From positions 1-7,958 of the forward strand of contig CANBQX010000091.1 in NCBI GenBank assembly GCA_947371775.1: 7,958 nt of DNA, read 5' to 3'. The DNA comes from Comamonadaceae bacterium. GTDB lineage: Bacteria; Pseudomonadota; Gammaproteobacteria; Burkholderiales; Burkholderiaceae_C. The notes beneath the pieces are model-generated. The model worked only from the letters and a program-made list of their open reading frames with translations, had not been told where the DNA came from and did no database searches. This document shows, one piece after another, positions 6,162 through 7,958 of the stretch. The number at the start of each line of letters is the position of its first letter. The stretch's first letter is position 1. The translations under genes were made by a program, and so were the position numbers.

Positions 6162-6964
6162 ACCTGAACGGCACGCACATCGCCCTGGACTGGGACGGCC
6201 AGCGCATCGCGCTGGAGTACCAGTGGCTGCGCCCTGAGGGCGTAGCGGCGGGAAGCCCTTTGGTCGTGTTTTTGCACGAAGGCCTGGGCTCGGTTGCGAT
6301 GTGGAAGGACTTTCCGCTGCGCCTGTGTGAGGCGCTGCACTGCCGGGGTTTGGTGCTGTCGCGCCCGGGCTATGGCCAGTCCACCCCCCTGGCTGAAGGT
6401 ACGCGCTGGGAGCCGGATTTTCTGGAGCGTCAGGCGACGGAGGTCTTGCCTGCTGCCTTGGAGGCTTTGGGCGTGGATGGGCAGGTCCAGCCCTTGTGGC
6501 TCTTGGGTCACAGCGATGGCGCGTCCATTGCCCTTATTTACGCTGCGGCTTATCGCGACAAGGTGGCTGGCCTGGTGGTATTGGCTCCGCATTGCTATGT
6601 GGAAGATTGCACCGTGGACAGCATTGCTGCTCTGCAGGCACCTGCCGTTCGAGGGCCGCTTGTGCAGCGTTTGGCGCGCTACCACGGTGCGCCCGAGCCG
6701 GTTTTTCAAGCCTGGAGCCGCATTTGGCTCGATGGCGCGTTCAGGGGCTGGTCAATTGCTGACAGAATCCCCCGCATTGGTTGTCCGGTGCTTGCAGTGC
6801 AAGGGCTGGATGACGAATACGGTACCTTGGAACAAATTCGCAGCATTGCGCGCGCCTTGCCCGGTACGCGGCTGCTGGAACTGATCTCCTGTGGCCACTC
6901 GCCTCACCGCGATCAGCCCCAGGCCCTGATTGCAGCCGTTAACCGTTTGATGAACAACCATTAA
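6158..6964 (+). CDS. Alpha/beta-hydrolase of the box operon, substrate unknown
   Basis: A 268-aa alpha/beta-hydrolase with no signal peptide, so cytoplasmic. The catalytic triad is visible: Ser119 in the nucleophile elbow LGHSDGAS (116-123), an acid at Asp218 or Asp219 in VQGLDDEYGT, and His247 in SCGHSPHRDQP (244-254). HEGLGS (40-45) supplies the oxyanion-hole turn and LSRPGYGQS (67-75) is the usual following segment. A helical lid region spans about 147-203. It overlaps bclA by ATGA, has no clear ribosome binding site of its own and is likely translated by coupling. Such hydrolases recur in benzoate-CoA clusters; plausible jobs are thioesterase action on stalled CoA esters or hydrolysis of a lactone by-product, but the sequence does not decide. 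It could also be an esterase that releases benzoate from an ester. Confidence 0.85.
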   Translation: MNLNGTHIALDWDGQRIALEYQWLRPEGVAAGSPLVVFLHEGLGSVAMWKDFPLRLCEALHCRGLVLSRPGYGQSTPLAEGTRWEPDFLERQATEVLPAALEALGVDGQVQPLWLLGHSDGASIALIYAAAYRDKVAGLVVLAPHCYVEDCTVDSIAALQAPAVRGPLVQRLARYHGAPEPVFQAWSRIWLDGAFRGWSIADRIPRIGCPVLAVQGLDDEYGTLEQIRSIARALPGTRLLELISCGHSPHRDQPQALIAAVNRLMNNH

Positions 6965-6969
6965 GGAGA
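6963..6969 (+). promoter_or_regulatory. Strong ribosome binding site of the transporter gene
   Basis: AAGGAGA stands 6 nt before the ATG at 6976 and overlaps the stop codon of the hydrolase gene (6962-6964). It is the best Shine-Dalgarno match in the plus-strand operon, fitting the high abundance expected of a periplasmic binding protein made from a shared transcript. Confidence 0.75.
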
Positions 6970-6975
6970 CCCACC

Positions 6976-7958
6976 ATGAAAACTTCTCTCACCACCCTGG
7001 CTCGCCGCGGCGCTCTCGGTTTGGCATTCACAGCGCTGGCCGCGTCTATGGCCGCTGCGCAAACCCCAGGCAAACTCAAGGTCGGCTTGATGCTGCCTTA
7101 CACCGGCACTTTTGCGTCCCTGGGCACTGCCATTGAAAACGGCTTTCGCCAGCACGTGACCGAGCTGGGCGGCAAGATTGCAGGCCGCGAGGTGGAGTAT
7201 TTCAAGGTCGACGATGAGTCAGACCCCTCCAAAGCCACCGACAACGTCAACAAGCTCATCAAGCGTGACCAGGTCGATGTGCTGATCGGTAGCGTGCACT
7301 CGGGCGTGGCCATGGCCATGGCCAAAGCGGCCAAAGAAAGCGGCACCCTGCTGATCGTGCCCAATGCCGGTGCTGACGCCGTGACGGGCGCCATGTGCGC
7401 CCCCAACATCTACCGCAGCTCCTTTTCCAACTGGCAGCCGGGCTACGCCATGGGCGAAGTCATGGCCAAGAAGGGCATCAAGAAGGTCGTCACCATCACT
7501 TGGAAGTACGCTGCCGGGGACGAGACCGTGCGCGGCTTCAAAGAGAGCTTTGAAAAGGGGGGCGGCACCGTGGTCAAGGAATTGAGCCTGCCATTCCCGA
7601 ATGTGGAATTTCAAGGCCTGCTGACCGAAATTGCAGCAGCCAAGCCCGACGCGGTGTTCACCTTTTTTGCCGGTGGCGCGGCAGTCAAGTTCGTCAAAGA
7701 CTATGCCTCTGCGGGGCTGAAGAAAACCGTGCCGCTGTACGCATCGGGCTTTTTGACCGACGGCACCCTGGATGCGCAAGGCGCGGATGCGGACGGCATG
7801 TTCACAGCCCTGCATTACGCAGACAGCCTGGACACCAAGCGCGACAACAGCTTCCGCCTGAACTACGCCAAAACCTACAAGTTGCAACCCGATGTCTATG
7901 CAGTGCAAGGCTATGACGCGGCCCAAATCTTGGCCATCGGCCTGAACGCGACCAAGGG
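6976..7958 (+). CDS. ABC transporter periplasmic substrate-binding protein (LivK / Peripla_BP_6 family), 3' end missing
   Basis: The first 327 codons are present; the gene runs off the window. Residues 1-28 form a Sec signal peptide: basic start, hydrophobic LGLAFTALAASM, and AAA|Q cleavage after A28. The mature part begins KLKVGLMLPYTGTFASLG (33-50), the hallmark of type I binding proteins of the branched-chain amino acid (HAAT) family, followed by GREVEYFKVDDESDPSKA and DVLIGSVHSGVAMAMAK with the ligand-contact loop. YRSSFSNWQPGYAMGE lines the second half of the cleft. In HAAT systems the matching permeases and ATPases (livHMGF-like) normally follow, so they are expected beyond 7958. Its place directly behind bclA in the operon points to benzoate or another aromatic acid as ligand; this is inferred from context, and an amino-acid ligand cannot be ruled out from the sequence. 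Confidence 0.9.
   Translation, partial: MKTSLTTLARRGALGLAFTALAASMAAAQTPGKLKVGLMLPYTGTFASLGTAIENGFRQHVTELGGKIAGREVEYFKVDDESDPSKATDNVNKLIKRDQVDVLIGSVHSGVAMAMAKAAKESGTLLIVPNAGADAVTGAMCAPNIYRSSFSNWQPGYAMGEVMAKKGIKKVVTITWKYAAGDETVRGFKESFEKGGGTVVKELSLPFPNVEFQGLLTEIAAAKPDAVFTFFAGGAAVKFVKDYASAGLKKTVPLYASGFLTDGTLDAQGADADGMFTALHYADSLDTKRDNSFRLNYAKTYKLQPDVYAVQGYDAAQILAIGLNATK

Noticed and set aside
7219..7926. A 235-codon open frame on the minus strand within the binding-protein gene.
   Set aside because: The plus frame encodes a signal peptide and a continuous periplasmic binding protein; the reverse frame has no recognisable features.

Overview
The window carries most of a box gene cluster: the aerobic, CoA-dependent benzoate pathway in which benzoyl-CoA is epoxidised and its ring opened by hydrolysis. 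The high GC content, the protein sequences and the combination of boxCB, an XRE/shikimate-kinase-like regulator and a LivK-type ABC transporter point to a betaproteobacterium, probably Comamonadaceae (Rhodoferax/Polaromonas/Acidovorax-like). That placement is an inference from protein character and was not tested by a search.

Layout: the cluster is divergent around an intergenic region at about 2848-2982. Leftward (minus strand) run boxR (transcriptional regulator), boxC (ring-opening dihydrolase) and the first 32 codons of boxB (epoxidase subunit), which leaves the window at base 1. Rightward (plus strand) run boxD (3,4-dehydroadipyl-CoA semialdehyde dehydrogenase), bclA (benzoate-CoA ligase), an alpha/beta-hydrolase of unknown substrate, and the 5' two-thirds or more of a branched-chain-amino-acid-type periplasmic binding protein, which leaves the window at base 7958. 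The plus-strand genes are tightly packed (gaps of 11 nt, a 4-nt ATGA overlap, 11 nt) and look like one operon.

How the genes fit together: the ABC system probably imports benzoate or a related aromatic acid. BclA makes benzoyl-CoA, BoxAB forms the 2,3-epoxide (boxA is not in the window), and BoxC opens the ring to 3,4-dehydroadipyl-CoA semialdehyde plus formate. BoxD oxidises the aldehyde to the acid, which then enters beta-oxidation-like steps. BoxR is expected to be a repressor released by benzoyl-CoA.

The most informative non-coding signal is an identical element, TGCA-N6-TGCTTGAC, placed in the same register over the -35 hexamer of two separate promoters: the one upstream of boxC (minus strand) and the one upstream of boxD (plus strand). 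It is a strong candidate BoxR operator. No RNA genes, mobile elements, CRISPR arrays or convincing rho-independent terminators were seen, and no stretch over 300 bases lacks a gene. The pathway itself is known; the novelty here is in the regulatory architecture and the unassigned hydrolase.
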